64,000 bases of DNA from Dyella_A sp049445995 (GCF_049445995.1 NZ_JBMSDZ010000003.1:62001-126000), one strand, 5' to 3'. Numbered from the stretch's first letter, positions 35,948 through 45,366 are shown. Program-made: numbers and translations. The notes: a model not told the origin generated them from the letters alone.

Positions 35948-37867
35948 ATGAACCAACCGACGCAAACTTCGCCATCGACCGCCGGCGGCGACACCGACGC
36001 CACCCACGGCAGCCGCTCGACGCTGATCCTCGGCGCCATCGGCGTGGTGTTCGGCGACATCGGCACCAGCCCGCTGTACACCATGCACGAGACCTTCCTG
36101 CCCGAGCACGGCCTGCATCCGCGCCCGGCAACGGTGCTGGGCATCCTCTCGCTGATCACCTGGTCGCTGATCATGGTGGTGGCGGTGAAGTACGTGAGCC
36201 TGGTGATGCGCGCCGACAACAAGGGCGAGGGCGGCATCATGGCCTTGATGACGCTGGCCCAGCGCGCGGTGGGCCAGTCCACCCGCATGCGCAAGCTGGT
36301 GGTGCTGATGGCGCTGCTCGGTGCGGCGCTGTTCTTCGGCGACGGCGTGATCACGCCGTCGATTTCGGTGCTGTCGGCGGTGGAGGGCCTGGAGGTGGCG
36401 GCGCCGGCGCTGGCGCACTGGGTGGTGCCGATCACTGTGGCGGTGCTGCTGGGCCTGTTCTGGCTGCAGCGCCACGGCACGGCCAGGGTCGGCGCGGTAT
36501 TCGGCCCGATCATGGTGCTGTGGTTCCTCAGCCTGGGCGTGATCGGCGTGTGGAACATCATTCAGGCGCCGGGCGTGCTGTATGCGCTCAATCCCTGGTA
36601 CGCGGTGCAGTTCTTCATGACTCACGGCGCGGCCTCGGCGCTGGCGCTGGGCTCGGTGGTGCTGTGTGTGACCGGCGCCGAGGCGCTGTACACCGACATG
36701 GGCCACTTCGGCCGCTTTCCGATCCGGGCGGCCTGGTTCTTCTTCGTGATGCCGGCGCTGCTGCTCAACTATTACGGCCAGGGCGGCCTGCTGCTGGTCG
36801 ACCCGACCGCGATCGACAACCCGTTCTATCACTCCGTGCCGGACTGGGCGCTCTATCCGATGATCGCGCTGGCGACGGCCTCCACGGTGATCGCCTCGCA
36901 GGCGGTGATCTCCGGCGCGTTCACCGTGACGCGGCAGGCGATCCAGCTCGGCTTCGTGCCGCGCATGCAGGTGGTGCACACCTCGCGCGAGGCGATCGGA
37001 CAGATCTTCCTGCCGTGGGTGAACCGCGCGCTAATGGTGGCGGTGATCGCCACGGTGGTGAGCTTCGGCTCGTCCAACGCGCTGGCCGGCGCCTACGGCA
37101 TCGCGGTGACCGGCACCATGGCGATCGATACCGTGCTGGTGATGATCGTGGCGCGGCGCATGTGGAAGTGGAGCCGCGCCGCGGTGATCGTTGTCGCCGT
37201 CATGCTGCTGGTGATCGACCTGAGCTACTTCGGCGCGAACACGCTGAAGATCCTGCAGGGCGGCTGGTTCCCGCTGGTGCTCGGCCTGATCATGTTCGTG
37301 GTGATGACCACCTGGCGCCGTGGCCGCGACCTGGTGGTGCGCGAGATCAAGCAGGGCGGCCTGGCGCTGAAGCCGTTCATCGCCAACATCGCCGAGCATC
37401 CGCCGCTGCGCGTGCCGGGCACGGCGGTGTTCCTCACCGCCAATCAGGAGGCGGTGCCGCACGCGCTGCTGCACAACCTCAAGCACAACAAGGTGCTGCA
37501 CGAGCGCAACGTGCTGCTCACTGCCGAGACGCTGGAGACCCCGGTGGCCGAGGCGGAGGAACGCATCCAGCTGGAAGAACTGGGCGGTGGCTTCTACAGC
37601 CTCACCCTGCGCTTCGGTTTCGCCGAGGACCCGAACATCCCGCTGGCGCTGGCGCAGTGCTCGCGCAGCGGCCTGCCGTTCGACCTGATGGACACCACGT
37701 TCTTCCTGTCGCGCGAGAACATCGTGGCCGATGTGCATCGGCCGGGCATGGCGCTGTGGCGCGACAAGCTGTTCGTCTTCATGGCGCGCAACGCGCTGCC
37801 GGCCACCGCGTTCTTCCAGATCCCCGGCAACCGGCTGATTGAGCTGGGCGCGCAGGTGGAGATCTGA
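35948..37867 (+). CDS. kup: Low-affinity potassium transporter Kup
   Basis: The 639-residue inner-membrane protein belongs to the KUP/HAK/KT family of K+:H+ symporters. About twelve membrane segments fill residues 25-455 with the signature GAIGVVFGDIGTSPLYT near the N terminus, followed by a cytosolic C-terminal domain. GGGGAA before the ATG at 35948 supports the start. The gene stands between ruvA and ruvB, dividing a pair that is adjacent in most bacteria. Its stop lies in TGAGAGGC, part of a stop-codon motif seen elsewhere in the window. Confidence 0.95.
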   Translation: MNQPTQTSPSTAGGDTDATHGSRSTLILGAIGVVFGDIGTSPLYTMHETFLPEHGLHPRPATVLGILSLITWSLIMVVAVKYVSLVMRADNKGEGGIMALMTLAQRAVGQSTRMRKLVVLMALLGAALFFGDGVITPSISVLSAVEGLEVAAPALAHWVVPITVAVLLGLFWLQRHGTARVGAVFGPIMVLWFLSLGVIGVWNIIQAPGVLYALNPWYAVQFFMTHGAASALALGSVVLCVTGAEALYTDMGHFGRFPIRAAWFFFVMPALLLNYYGQGGLLLVDPTAIDNPFYHSVPDWALYPMIALATASTVIASQAVISGAFTVTRQAIQLGFVPRMQVVHTSREAIGQIFLPWVNRALMVAVIATVVSFGSSNALAGAYGIAVTGTMAIDTVLVMIVARRMWKWSRAAVIVVAVMLLVIDLSYFGANTLKILQGGWFPLVLGLIMFVVMTTWRRGRDLVVREIKQGGLALKPFIANIAEHPPLRVPGTAVFLTANQEAVPHALLHNLKHNKVLHERNVLLTAETLETPVAEAEERIQLEELGGGFYSLTLRFGFAEDPNIPLALAQCSRSGLPFDLMDTTFFLSRENIVADVHRPGMALWRDKLFVFMARNALPATAFFQIPGNRLIELGAQVEI

Positions 37868-37898
37868 GAGGCCGGCCTGGGCCGGCGCGATCGCGGTG

Positions 37899-37982
37899 GT
37901 AGGGGCGCACCCTGTGCGCGAATGCTCTTGCTCCTGATCGACAGCAAAGCCAAGAGCATTCGCGCACAGGGTGCGCTCCTAC
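37899..37982. repeat. REP-like palindrome, family A copy 2 (kup-ruvB gap)
   Basis: The arms at 37899-37924 and 37957-37982 are 26-bp inverted copies with one mismatch (GTAGGGGCG against GTAGGAGCG). The loop has an extra CTCTTG/CAAGAG stem. The right arm ends 30 bp before the ruvB ATG and overlaps the place where a -35 box for ruvB would lie. Confidence 0.85.
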
Positions 37983-38012
37983 GGGTGTGCCGCGGCCTGC
38001 CATAATGCCGGC

Positions 38013-39059
38013 ATGACCGACCGCATCATCACCGCCGCCGCCCAGCTCGACGACAACGCGCTGGAAGCCACCATCCGGCCCCGGCGGCTGGCTGAATACC
38101 TCGGCCAGCAGGCGGTGCGCGAGCAGCTGTCGATCTACATCGAGGCGGCCAGGAAGCGCGGCGGGGCGCTGGACCACGTGCTGATCTTCGGGCCGCCCGG
38201 GCTGGGCAAGACCACGCTCAGCCATGTCATCGCCAACGAGCTGGGCGTCAACGTGCGCTCCACCTCCGGCCCGGTGCTGGAGCGCGCCGGCGACCTGGCC
38301 GCGCTGCTGACCAACCTCGAACCGCACGACGTGCTCTTCGTCGACGAGATCCATCGCCTGTCGCCGGTGGTCGAGGAGGTGCTGTATCCGGCGATGGAGG
38401 ACTTCCAGATCGACATCATGATCGGCGAGGGACCGGCCGCCCGTTCGATCAAGCTGGACCTGCCGCCGTTCACCCTGATCGGCGCCACCACACGGGCCGG
38501 GATGCTTACGGCCCCCTTGCGCGACCGCTTCGGCATCGTGCAGCGGCTGGAGTTCTACTCTGCCGACGAACTGACCGAGATCGTCCGTCGCGCGGCGAAG
38601 ATCCTCGGCATCGCCTGCGAGCTGGAGGGGGCGCAGGAAATTGCACGGCGCGCCCGCGGTACCCCGCGCATCGCCAACCGCTTGCTGCGCCGCGTGCGCG
38701 ACTACGCCGAGGTGCGCGCCGAGGGCGCCATCACGCTGGCGGCGGCACAGGCCGCGCTGGGCATGCTGAAGGTCGACCCGCAGGGCTTCGACGAACTGGA
38801 TCGCCGCCTGCTCGCGCTGATCGTGGAGAACTTCGACGGCGGCCCGGTGGGTGTGGAGTCGCTGGCCGCCGCGCTCAGCGAGGACCGCGGCACGCTGGAG
38901 GACGTGGTCGAGCCGTACCTGATCCAGCAGGGCTACCTGGTGCGCACGGCGCGTGGCCGCATGGTCAGCGCCAAGGGCTGGCGCCACCTCGGACTCAGCC
39001 CGCCGCCGCGCCAGGCGCTGGCGCCGGACCTGTTCGCCGCCGGGCCGGGCGAGCCCTGA
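38013..39059 (+). CDS. ruvB: Holliday junction branch-migration helicase RuvB
   Basis: RuvB is the AAA+ hexamer that drives branch migration. The 348-residue product has Walker A FGPPGLGKTTLS near residue 60, Walker B FVDEIHRL near 110, GATTRAGML (sensor 1) and a C-terminal winged helix (GPVGVESLAAALSED). No Shine-Dalgarno precedes the ATG at 38013; CATAAT at 38001-38006 is placed so that transcription could start at or next to the ATG, suggesting a leaderless message. The gene is separated from ruvA by kup and a REP element. Confidence 0.95.
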   Translation: MTDRIITAAAQLDDNALEATIRPRRLAEYLGQQAVREQLSIYIEAARKRGGALDHVLIFGPPGLGKTTLSHVIANELGVNVRSTSGPVLERAGDLAALLTNLEPHDVLFVDEIHRLSPVVEEVLYPAMEDFQIDIMIGEGPAARSIKLDLPPFTLIGATTRAGMLTAPLRDRFGIVQRLEFYSADELTEIVRRAAKILGIACELEGAQEIARRARGTPRIANRLLRRVRDYAEVRAEGAITLAAAQAALGMLKVDPQGFDELDRRLLALIVENFDGGPVGVESLAAALSEDRGTLEDVVEPYLIQQGYLVRTARGRMVSAKGWRHLGLSPPPRQALAPDLFAAGPGEP

Positions 39060-39124
39060 TCGGCCAGCGGAACCGGCATTGCCCGGCGGCTGCGCCACCT
39101 CATCCGTCGCAGGAGATCACGACC

Positions 39125-39526
39125 ATGCCACCGTTCCACTGGCCCGTGCGCGTCTACTGGGAAGACACCGATGCCGGCGGCGTGGTCTACCACGCCAGCT
39201 ACCTGCGTTTCATGGAGCGTGCCCGCAGCGAGTGGCTGCGCAGCCTGGGCGTGGAGCAGTCGGCGTTCAAGGCGCGTACCGGGCTGGCCTTCCTGGTGCG
39301 CTCGATGCACATCGATTTCCTCAAGGCCGCCCTGCTGGACGATGAACTGCTCGTGACGGTCGAAGTCAAAGAACGTCGCGCTGCCAGTATCCTTTTCGGC
39401 CAGACCATCCAGCGCCGCGACGGTACCGGGCTCATCCAGGCCCAGGTGCGCGTGGCGTGCGTCGACGTCGAGCGCATGGTGCCGGTGCGGATACCCGACG
39501 ACGCCATTCCCGGTCTCACCCCCTGA
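39125..39526 (+). CDS. ybgC: Tol-Pal-associated acyl-CoA thioesterase YbgC
   Basis: A hot-dog-fold acyl-CoA thioesterase of 133 residues, cytosolic and membrane-associated, encoded at the head of tol-pal operons. The catalytic Asp lies in YWEDTDAGGVVYHASYLRFM near residue 15. The spacing to tolQ is 28 bp and the genes are co-directional, so it is the first gene of the Tol operon here. Confidence 0.93.
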   Translation: MPPFHWPVRVYWEDTDAGGVVYHASYLRFMERARSEWLRSLGVEQSAFKARTGLAFLVRSMHIDFLKAALLDDELLVTVEVKERRAASILFGQTIQRRDGTGLIQAQVRVACVDVERMVPVRIPDDAIPGLTP

Positions 39527-39554
39527 CCTTATTCCCGCGGAGAATTCCCAAGCC

Positions 39555-40241
39555 ATGAATGGTGGACTGAACGTTTTCAAGCTGATCGCGGAAGCGAGCC
39601 TGCCCGTGCAGCTGGTGATGCTCGTGCTGCTGGTGTTCTCCTTCATGTCGTGGGTCATCATCATCCGCAAGTACTCGCAGATGAAGGCGGCGATGGAGAG
39701 CGTCGAGGCGTTCGAGGAGCGCTTCTGGTCCGGCGGCGATCTGGCCCAGTTGTTCCGCGAGGTGAGCAACGGGGGCGCCGAGAACAGCGGCATGGAAACC
39801 ATCTTCGCGTCCGGCTTCCGCGAGTTCGCCCGCCAGCGCCAACGCAAGCTCAGCGACATGCGCGTGGTGATGGAGAGCTCCGAGCGCGCCATGCGCGTGG
39901 CCGGCACCCGCGAGATCGGGCTGCTGGAGCGCAACCTGGAGTTCCTCGCCAACGTCGGTTCGATCAGCCCCTACGTCGGCCTGTTTGGCACGGTGTGGGG
40001 CATCATGGGCGCGTTCCAGGGCCTGGGCGAGATGAAGGACGTGACCATCGCCGCGGTGGCGCCGCACATTTCCGAGGCGCTGATCGCCACCGCCATGGGC
40101 CTGTTCGCCGCGATCCCGGCGGTGTGGGCCTACAACCGCTACGCCAACCGGGTCGAGCGCATCGCCTCGCGCTACGAGGTGTTCCAGGAGGAGTTCTCCT
40201 CGGTGCTGCAGCGGCAGATCCAGTCCGACGACGTCCGCTGA
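39555..40241 (+). CDS. tolQ: Tol-Pal proton-channel subunit TolQ
   Basis: TolQ forms with TolR the proton-driven motor that energises TolA. The 228-residue protein has a first membrane segment at about 18-38 (VQLVMLVLLVFSFMSWVIII), a long cytosolic loop, and two further segments (SISPYVGLFGTVWGIMGAF and the segment around LIATAMGLFAAIPAVWAYN) as in MotA/TolQ/ExbB proteins. It is followed by tolR after 11 bases. Confidence 0.96.
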   Translation: MNGGLNVFKLIAEASLPVQLVMLVLLVFSFMSWVIIIRKYSQMKAAMESVEAFEERFWSGGDLAQLFREVSNGGAENSGMETIFASGFREFARQRQRKLSDMRVVMESSERAMRVAGTREIGLLERNLEFLANVGSISPYVGLFGTVWGIMGAFQGLGEMKDVTIAAVAPHISEALIATAMGLFAAIPAVWAYNRYANRVERIASRYEVFQEEFSSVLQRQIQSDDVR

Positions 40242-40252
40242 GGCCTGCCACC

Positions 40253-40702
40253 ATGCGTCCCAGTCACCGCAAGCGGCACAAGCTCAAGTCCGAGATCAAC
40301 GTCGTGCCCTACATCGACGTGATGCTCGTGCTGCTGATCATCTTCATGGTCACCACGCCGATGCTCAATGCGAACGTCGACGTGAACCTGCCCCAGGCCA
40401 ACGCCCGCGCGCTGAAGGACAAGAAGGATCCGGTGATCGTGTCGGTGGGCTCCGACGGCAGCCTGTTCCTCACCCTCGGCAACGCCAGGAAGGAACCGAT
40501 CGACGAGGAGGGGCTCAAGGTCAAGGTCGGCGCCTTCGTGAAGGCCAATCCGGACATCAGCGTGCTGGTGGCCGGCGACCGTGACGGCAAGTACGACGGC
40601 GTCTATCGAGTGCTGGCCGACCTGCAGCAGGCCGGCGTGGCCAAGGTCGGCCTGATGAGCCAGCCGTCACAGGGGACGAGCGCGTCCGATGGACGAAAGT
40701 AA
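40253..40702 (+). CDS. tolR: Tol-Pal motor subunit TolR
   Basis: The 149-residue protein is the ExbD/TolR partner of TolQ. Its single membrane segment carries the proton-path Asp (NVVPYIDVMLVLLIIFMV, Asp about residue 23), and the periplasmic domain follows. The frame overlaps the start of tolA by 14 bases. Confidence 0.96.
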   Translation: MRPSHRKRHKLKSEINVVPYIDVMLVLLIIFMVTTPMLNANVDVNLPQANARALKDKKDPVIVSVGSDGSLFLTLGNARKEPIDEEGLKVKVGAFVKANPDISVLVAGDRDGKYDGVYRVLADLQQAGVAKVGLMSQPSQGTSASDGRK

Positions 40703-41630
40703 GCGCACGCCCATGGCCGTGGTGCTGGCGGCCGTCCTGCACCTGGGCATCCTGGCATTTCTCTACCTGGCGATCCTGCCGTGCTCGGCCTACGAGAAGT
40801 GGTTCGAGCTGCTGCACCTGCCGGCCGGGTGGAACCCGATCGCCTGTGCCAAACCGCTGGAGCTCCCGGGCCAGCCGATCGAGGCGGTGCTGATCGGCCC
40901 CACCGGCGCGCCGCCACCCAAGCCCACCAAGGCGCGTCCGGTACCTGATTCGCAGCCACCCCCCCCAGCCGTGCCGCCGCCCACCCCGACGGTACAGGCG
41001 CCACAGGTCAAGACGCTGCCACCGCCGCCGGAGCACCCGGACGTGGTCGACCAGGAGAAGGTGGTCGCCGAGGCGCTGCAGAAGGCCGAGGACGCCAAGC
41101 GCGAGCAGGAAGAGAAGCAGCGCCAGCGCCAGGCCGAACTGGACGCCCAGGCGGCCAGGAAAAAGGAAGAGGAAAAGAAGAAGATCGACCAGCTGTTTGC
41201 CAAGCTGGACCAGGCCTCCGCGGCCACCCGCAACGCCGACCGCAAGAAGCGGGAGGCGGAAAAGCAGCTGGCGGACCTCAAGAACGCCAGGAACGACGGC
41301 TCTGCCGATCTTCCTGCGGCCGACCAGCGCCAGACCGGCACCAACGGCCAGGACGACAGCCTGCTGGCCAAGTATCAGGCGGCGATTCAGAACGCGGTCA
41401 CACAGAACTGGCTGCGCCCGGATAACATGCCGGCTTTGCCGTGCGTCGTGCACATCACCCAGTTGCCCGGCGGCGAGGTGATGAGCGCGCGGGTCGACAG
41501 CAGCTGTCCGTATGACGATGCCGGGCGCCGCTCGGTCGAAAATGCGGTGCTGCGGGCGCAGCCGTTGCCCTACAAGGGTTTCGAAAGCGTGTTCCGGCGC
41601 GATCTCACCTTCACCTTCAGGCCGCAATGA
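40689..41630 (+). CDS. tolA: Tol-Pal bridging protein TolA
   Basis: TolA spans the periplasm from the TolQR motor to Pal/TolB. The 313-residue product has an N-terminal membrane anchor (VVLAAVLHLGILAFLYLAIL), a Pro-rich stretch (about 75-115), a long Lys/Glu/Ala coiled coil (about 125-205) and a C-terminal TonB-like domain (YQAAIQNAVTQNWLRP onward). It overlaps both tolR and tolB, so translation is coupled. Confidence 0.95.
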   Translation: MDESKRTPMAVVLAAVLHLGILAFLYLAILPCSAYEKWFELLHLPAGWNPIACAKPLELPGQPIEAVLIGPTGAPPPKPTKARPVPDSQPPPPAVPPPTPTVQAPQVKTLPPPPEHPDVVDQEKVVAEALQKAEDAKREQEEKQRQRQAELDAQAARKKEEEKKKIDQLFAKLDQASAATRNADRKKREAEKQLADLKNARNDGSADLPAADQRQTGTNGQDDSLLAKYQAAIQNAVTQNWLRPDNMPALPCVVHITQLPGGEVMSARVDSSCPYDDAGRRSVENAVLRAQPLPYKGFESVFRRDLTFTFRPQ

Positions 41631-42955
41631 TCAAGCCCATGCGTAAACCCCATCTGCTGCTGGTCCTGGCCTTCCTGCTGTTCGGCACGTTCCGCGCCTC
41701 GCCCGTCGGGGCACAGTCGCTCAATGTCGACATCGTCGGTGGCGTCAAGACGGCGATCCCGATCGCCGTGGTGACCTTCGCCCAGGACGGCGGTGCGCCG
41801 CTGCCGACCGATATCGCCGACGTGATGCGCAACGATTTCAACCGCTCCGGCAAGTTCCGCTCGCTGGCCAAGAGCGAGATCGTCGAGTTTCCGTCCAGGG
41901 GCTCGGAGATCAAGTTCCCGACCTGGCGTCTGCTCAAGCAGGACTACATCACCGTGGGCCGCATCAGCGACGCTGGCGGCGGCATGCTCAAGGTCGACTA
42001 CGAGCTGTGGGACGTGAACAAGCAGCAGAGCCTGCTGGCGCAGTCGCTTACCGCTCCGGCCGGCGACCTGCGCGGGGTGGCACACCAGATCGCCGACCAG
42101 ATCTACGAAAAGATCACCGGCGTGCGCGGTGCCTTCTGGACCCGCATCGCGTACATCACGGCGGTCGGCCTGGGCAACAACACCACCTATTCGCTGATCG
42201 TGGCCGATTCGGACGGCTACAACCCGCAGGTGGTCGCGCGCTCGCGCGAGTCGCTGCTGTCGCCGGCCTGGTCGCCGGACGGCCGCAAGATCGCCTACGT
42301 CTCCTTCGAAAGCGGCAATTCCAACATCTACGTGCAGGACATCACCACCGGCGCGCGGCAACTGGTGGAGGCGCACAGCCGTGGCATCAACGGTGCCCCG
42401 GCCTGGTCGCCGGACGGCAGCAAGCTGGCCGTGTCCCTGTCCTACGTGGGCAATCCGGAAATCTTCGTGCTCGACCTGGCCACGCGGAAGGAAACCCGGC
42501 TGACCAACAACCTGTCGATCGACACCGAGCCGGACTGGTCGCCGGACGGGCAGAGCATCTATTTCACCTCCGACCGCTCCGGTCGGCCGCAGATCTACAA
42601 GATGCCATCCACCGGTGGCGTCCCGGAGCGCGTGAGCTTCCAGGGGCAGAACAATGCCGAGGCTGACGTGAGCTACGACGGCAAGCAGATCGCCATGGTG
42701 CAGGGCAACGGTAACGTGTATCGTATTGCTGTCATGGACAACAGTCTGGGCGGACAGGTGCGGTTTCTGTCTCCGGGTCCCATCGACGAATCGCCCAGCT
42801 TTGCCCCGAATGCCAGCATGCTCATGTACGCCGCTACCGAAGGTCGTCGCGGCGTGCTTTACGCCGTGTCGGCCGATGGCTTGGTCCGGCAGCGCCTCGT
42901 GCTTTCCGATGGCGATGTCCGCGAGCCCAGCTGGGGACCGTTCCGACAGCGTTGA
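41627..42955 (+). CDS. tolB: Tol-Pal periplasmic beta-propeller TolB
   Basis: TolB is a periplasmic protein that binds Pal and TolA. The 442-residue product starts with a signal peptide (KPHLLLVLAFLLFGTFRASP, cut near GAQS), then a TolB N-terminal domain and a six-bladed propeller with repeated SPAWSPDGRKIAYVS-like units. Its ATG overlaps the tolA stop (ATGA); an ATG four codons further on is possible. A 247-bp gap separates it from pal, unusually wide for this operon. Confidence 0.95.
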   Translation: MIKPMRKPHLLLVLAFLLFGTFRASPVGAQSLNVDIVGGVKTAIPIAVVTFAQDGGAPLPTDIADVMRNDFNRSGKFRSLAKSEIVEFPSRGSEIKFPTWRLLKQDYITVGRISDAGGGMLKVDYELWDVNKQQSLLAQSLTAPAGDLRGVAHQIADQIYEKITGVRGAFWTRIAYITAVGLGNNTTYSLIVADSDGYNPQVVARSRESLLSPAWSPDGRKIAYVSFESGNSNIYVQDITTGARQLVEAHSRGINGAPAWSPDGSKLAVSLSYVGNPEIFVLDLATRKETRLTNNLSIDTEPDWSPDGQSIYFTSDRSGRPQIYKMPSTGGVPERVSFQGQNNAEADVSYDGKQIAMVQGNGNVYRIAVMDNSLGGQVRFLSPGPIDESPSFAPNASMLMYAATEGRRGVLYAVSADGLVRQRLVLSDGDVREPSWGPFRQR

Positions 42956-43202
42956 AATTCCCCGGGGCGGCAACTCATCGCCGGCCCGGCATCCCACGGA
43001 GTGGGTCCGCGAGGCGCCTTCGGGCGTCCTTTCGGTCAAGAGTCGCGGGGTGGTCGACCGCGGCTCGTCAGTCGATGGCGAGGCAACCCGCCATGCCGAC
43101 TTCTTGAAGTCAAAAGAACAGCCGGACCACCGGCGCATGCTGTCCCGTAACCGCAATCGTCATTGACTGTCGGAACTCAAACCCGTTTGAAGGAACGTCA
43201 CC

Positions 43203-43715
43203 ATGAATAAGACCGTTCGCGTCGCCCTGGTCGCCCTGCTTTGCGTTGGCGCGGCCGCCTGCTCCAAGAAGCAGGAAGTGAAACAGCCGCCTGCCCCGCA
43301 GCCGGAGCCGGCCCCCGTCACCCAGCCGGCCCAGAACGACGGCAAGTACACGCCGGCCGATCTGGACACCGATGCCTGCCTGCGCCAGCGCGTCGTGTAT
43401 TTCGATTTCGACAAGACCGAGATCAAGCCGGAGTTCCAGCAGATCGTGGCGTGCCACGCCAAGTACCTGCAGGATCGACCGGAAGCCCACGTCCGTCTCG
43501 AGGGCAACACCGACGAGCGCGGCACGCGTGAGTACAACCTCGGCCTGGGCGAGCGTCGTGGCAATGCCGTCTCCGACGCCCTGCAGGCGGCCGGTGGTTC
43601 GGCTGGCCAGCTCGAAGTGATCTCCTACGGCAAGGAAAAGCCGGTGTGCCGTGAGCACAACGAGGATTGCTGGAGCAAGAACCGCCGCGTCGAGATCGTC
43701 TACACGGCGAAGTAA
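43203..43715 (+). CDS. pal: Peptidoglycan-associated lipoprotein Pal
   Basis: Pal is an outer-membrane lipoprotein that ties the envelope to peptidoglycan. The 170-residue product has a signal peptide and lipobox (CVGAAAC, lipidated Cys 20), a Pro-rich tether (about 30-45) and an OmpA-like domain with the diaminopimelate-binding TDERGTREYNLGLGERR. GAAGGA before the ATG supports the start. The stop overlaps the cpoB ATG by one base. Confidence 0.96.
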   Translation: MNKTVRVALVALLCVGAAACSKKQEVKQPPAPQPEPAPVTQPAQNDGKYTPADLDTDACLRQRVVYFDFDKTEIKPEFQQIVACHAKYLQDRPEAHVRLEGNTDERGTREYNLGLGERRGNAVSDALQAAGGSAGQLEVISYGKEKPVCREHNEDCWSKNRRVEIVYTAK

Positions 43716-44566
43716 TGATGATCCGTCTGGCTACTCGTCATGCAGCCAGCATCCGCATGGCGGGCGCGATCGCGTCCGCCATGCTGGTGGCCTTTCCCGC
43801 GTCCGCGCAGGATTCGCGCCTCAGCCTGGCCGAGCGCGTCGCGCGCCTCGAACAGCAGGCGCAGAACCAGGACAAGGGCGGCATCGGCATGGTCAACCAG
43901 ATGCAGCAGCTGCAGTCGCAGGTGCAGCAACTGCAGGGCCAGATCGAGGAACTGCAGCACCAGCTGCAGCAGCTCGACGACAAGAACAAGGCCCAATACA
44001 TCGATCTGGATTCACGCATCGGTCGCCTCGAGGGCGCATCTGCTGCGGGAACCCCGGCAGCGGCGGCGTCCACCGGCGCGCCGGCTGCCAACGCCACCGG
44101 CAGTCCGGCGGCTTCCACGCCGGCGTCATCCGCCAGCAGCGCCAGCGCGCCCCAGGGTAGCCCCGCCCCCGCCGGCGCGGACGAGCAGGCAGCCTACGAC
44201 ACCGCATTCAAGGCGTTGCGCGCCGGCGATTACGCCAATGCCTCGCGCGGCTTTCGCGATTTCATCCAGCAGCATCCGGACAGCTCGCTCGCGCCCAATG
44301 CCTGGTACTGGCTGGGCGAGTCGTACTACGTGACCACCAATTACGCGGTTGCGCTGGAGGCGTTCCAGCGCCTGCTCAGCCAGTTTCCGCAGAGCGACAA
44401 GGCCCCCGATGCGCTGCTCAAGGTGGGTTACACCCAGTTCGAGCTGAAGCAGATCGACCAGGCGCGGGCCACGCTGCAGGACGTGATCCGCAAGTATCCC
44501 GGCTCCAAGGCGGCCAGCCTGGCGCAGGAGCGCCTGAACCGGATCCAGCTGCAGTCGACCAACTGA
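43715..44566 (+). CDS. cpoB: Cell-division coordinator CpoB (YbgF)
   Basis: CpoB is a periplasmic TPR protein that links Tol-Pal to PBP1B during constriction. The 283-residue product has a signal peptide (cut near ASAQ), an N-terminal trimerising coiled coil (QMQQLQSQVQQLQGQIEELQ), an Ala/Ser/Pro linker (about 110-155) and C-terminal tetratricopeptide repeats (AYDTAFKALRAGDYANA onward). Its ATG at 43715 overlaps the pal stop; a second ATG follows immediately. Confidence 0.94.
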   Translation: MMIRLATRHAASIRMAGAIASAMLVAFPASAQDSRLSLAERVARLEQQAQNQDKGGIGMVNQMQQLQSQVQQLQGQIEELQHQLQQLDDKNKAQYIDLDSRIGRLEGASAAGTPAAAASTGAPAANATGSPAASTPASSASSASAPQGSPAPAGADEQAAYDTAFKALRAGDYANASRGFRDFIQQHPDSSLAPNAWYWLGESYYVTTNYAVALEAFQRLLSQFPQSDKAPDALLKVGYTQFELKQIDQARATLQDVIRKYPGSKAASLAQERLNRIQLQSTN

Positions 44567-44576
44567 GGCCGCCGCG

Positions 44577-45269
44577 GTGAGTGGCATCGACACCGGCGTG
44601 GCCGGGATCCACCCGGCCGGGGTGGCAGCCGAGCGGCTGCGCATCACCGAGATCTTCCACTCCATCCAGGGCGAGGCCGATGCGATCGGCTGGCGCACCG
44701 TGTTCATCCGGCTTACCGGCTGCCCGCTGCGCTGCGTGTGGTGCGATACCGAGTATTCCTTCCACGGCGGCGGCTGGCGGGCGGTCGACGACATCCTCGC
44801 CGAGGTCGCCCGGCACGAGGTGCGCCATGTCTGCGTCACCGGCGGCGAGCCGCTGGCGCAGAAGCGCTGCCTGACCCTGCTGACGCGCCTGTGCGACGCT
44901 GGCTATGACGTGTCGCTGGAAACCTCCGGCGCGCTCGACGTGGCCCCGGTCGACCCGCGCGTGCGCAAGGTGGTGGACCTCAAGGCGCCCGATTCCGGCG
45001 AGAGCGCCCGCAACCTGTGGACCAACCTCGACCACCTGTTGCCGCACGACCAGGTGAAGATCGTCATCGCCAGCCGGGCCGACTACGAGTGGGCGCGCAG
45101 TACGCTGGTCGAGCACGCTATCGACCGCCGCTGCATGGTGCTGTTTTCGCCCGTGCATGGCGCGGTGCAGCCGCGCGACCTGGCCGAATGGATCATCGCC
45201 GACCGGCTGCCGGTGCGCTTCCAGCTGCAACTGCACAAGCTGCTGTGGAACGACGCCCCCGGAAGGTAA
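44577..45269 (+). CDS. queE: 7-carboxy-7-deazaguanine synthase QueE
   Basis: QueE is the radical SAM enzyme that makes 7-carboxy-7-deazaguanine on the path to queuosine. The 230-residue product has the CxxxCxxC cluster motif (C49, C53, C56 in GCPLRCVWCDTEY), VTGGEPLAQ (the GGE motif) and a SAM-binding LETSGA. It starts with GTG ten bases behind cpoB and is read as the next gene of the same operon. queC follows after 97 bp. Confidence 0.94.
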   Translation: MSGIDTGVAGIHPAGVAAERLRITEIFHSIQGEADAIGWRTVFIRLTGCPLRCVWCDTEYSFHGGGWRAVDDILAEVARHEVRHVCVTGGEPLAQKRCLTLLTRLCDAGYDVSLETSGALDVAPVDPRVRKVVDLKAPDSGESARNLWTNLDHLLPHDQVKIVIASRADYEWARSTLVEHAIDRRCMVLFSPVHGAVQPRDLAEWIIADRLPVRFQLQLHKLLWNDAPGR

Positions 45270-45366
45270 GACGAGGTGCGTGTCACCCCTGTTTGTGCGT
45301 GCCGGCCTGTGTCGCCGCGTGCGCTTCCCGGCCGGTGACCGGCCGCATCGTTATGGATGAAGACCC

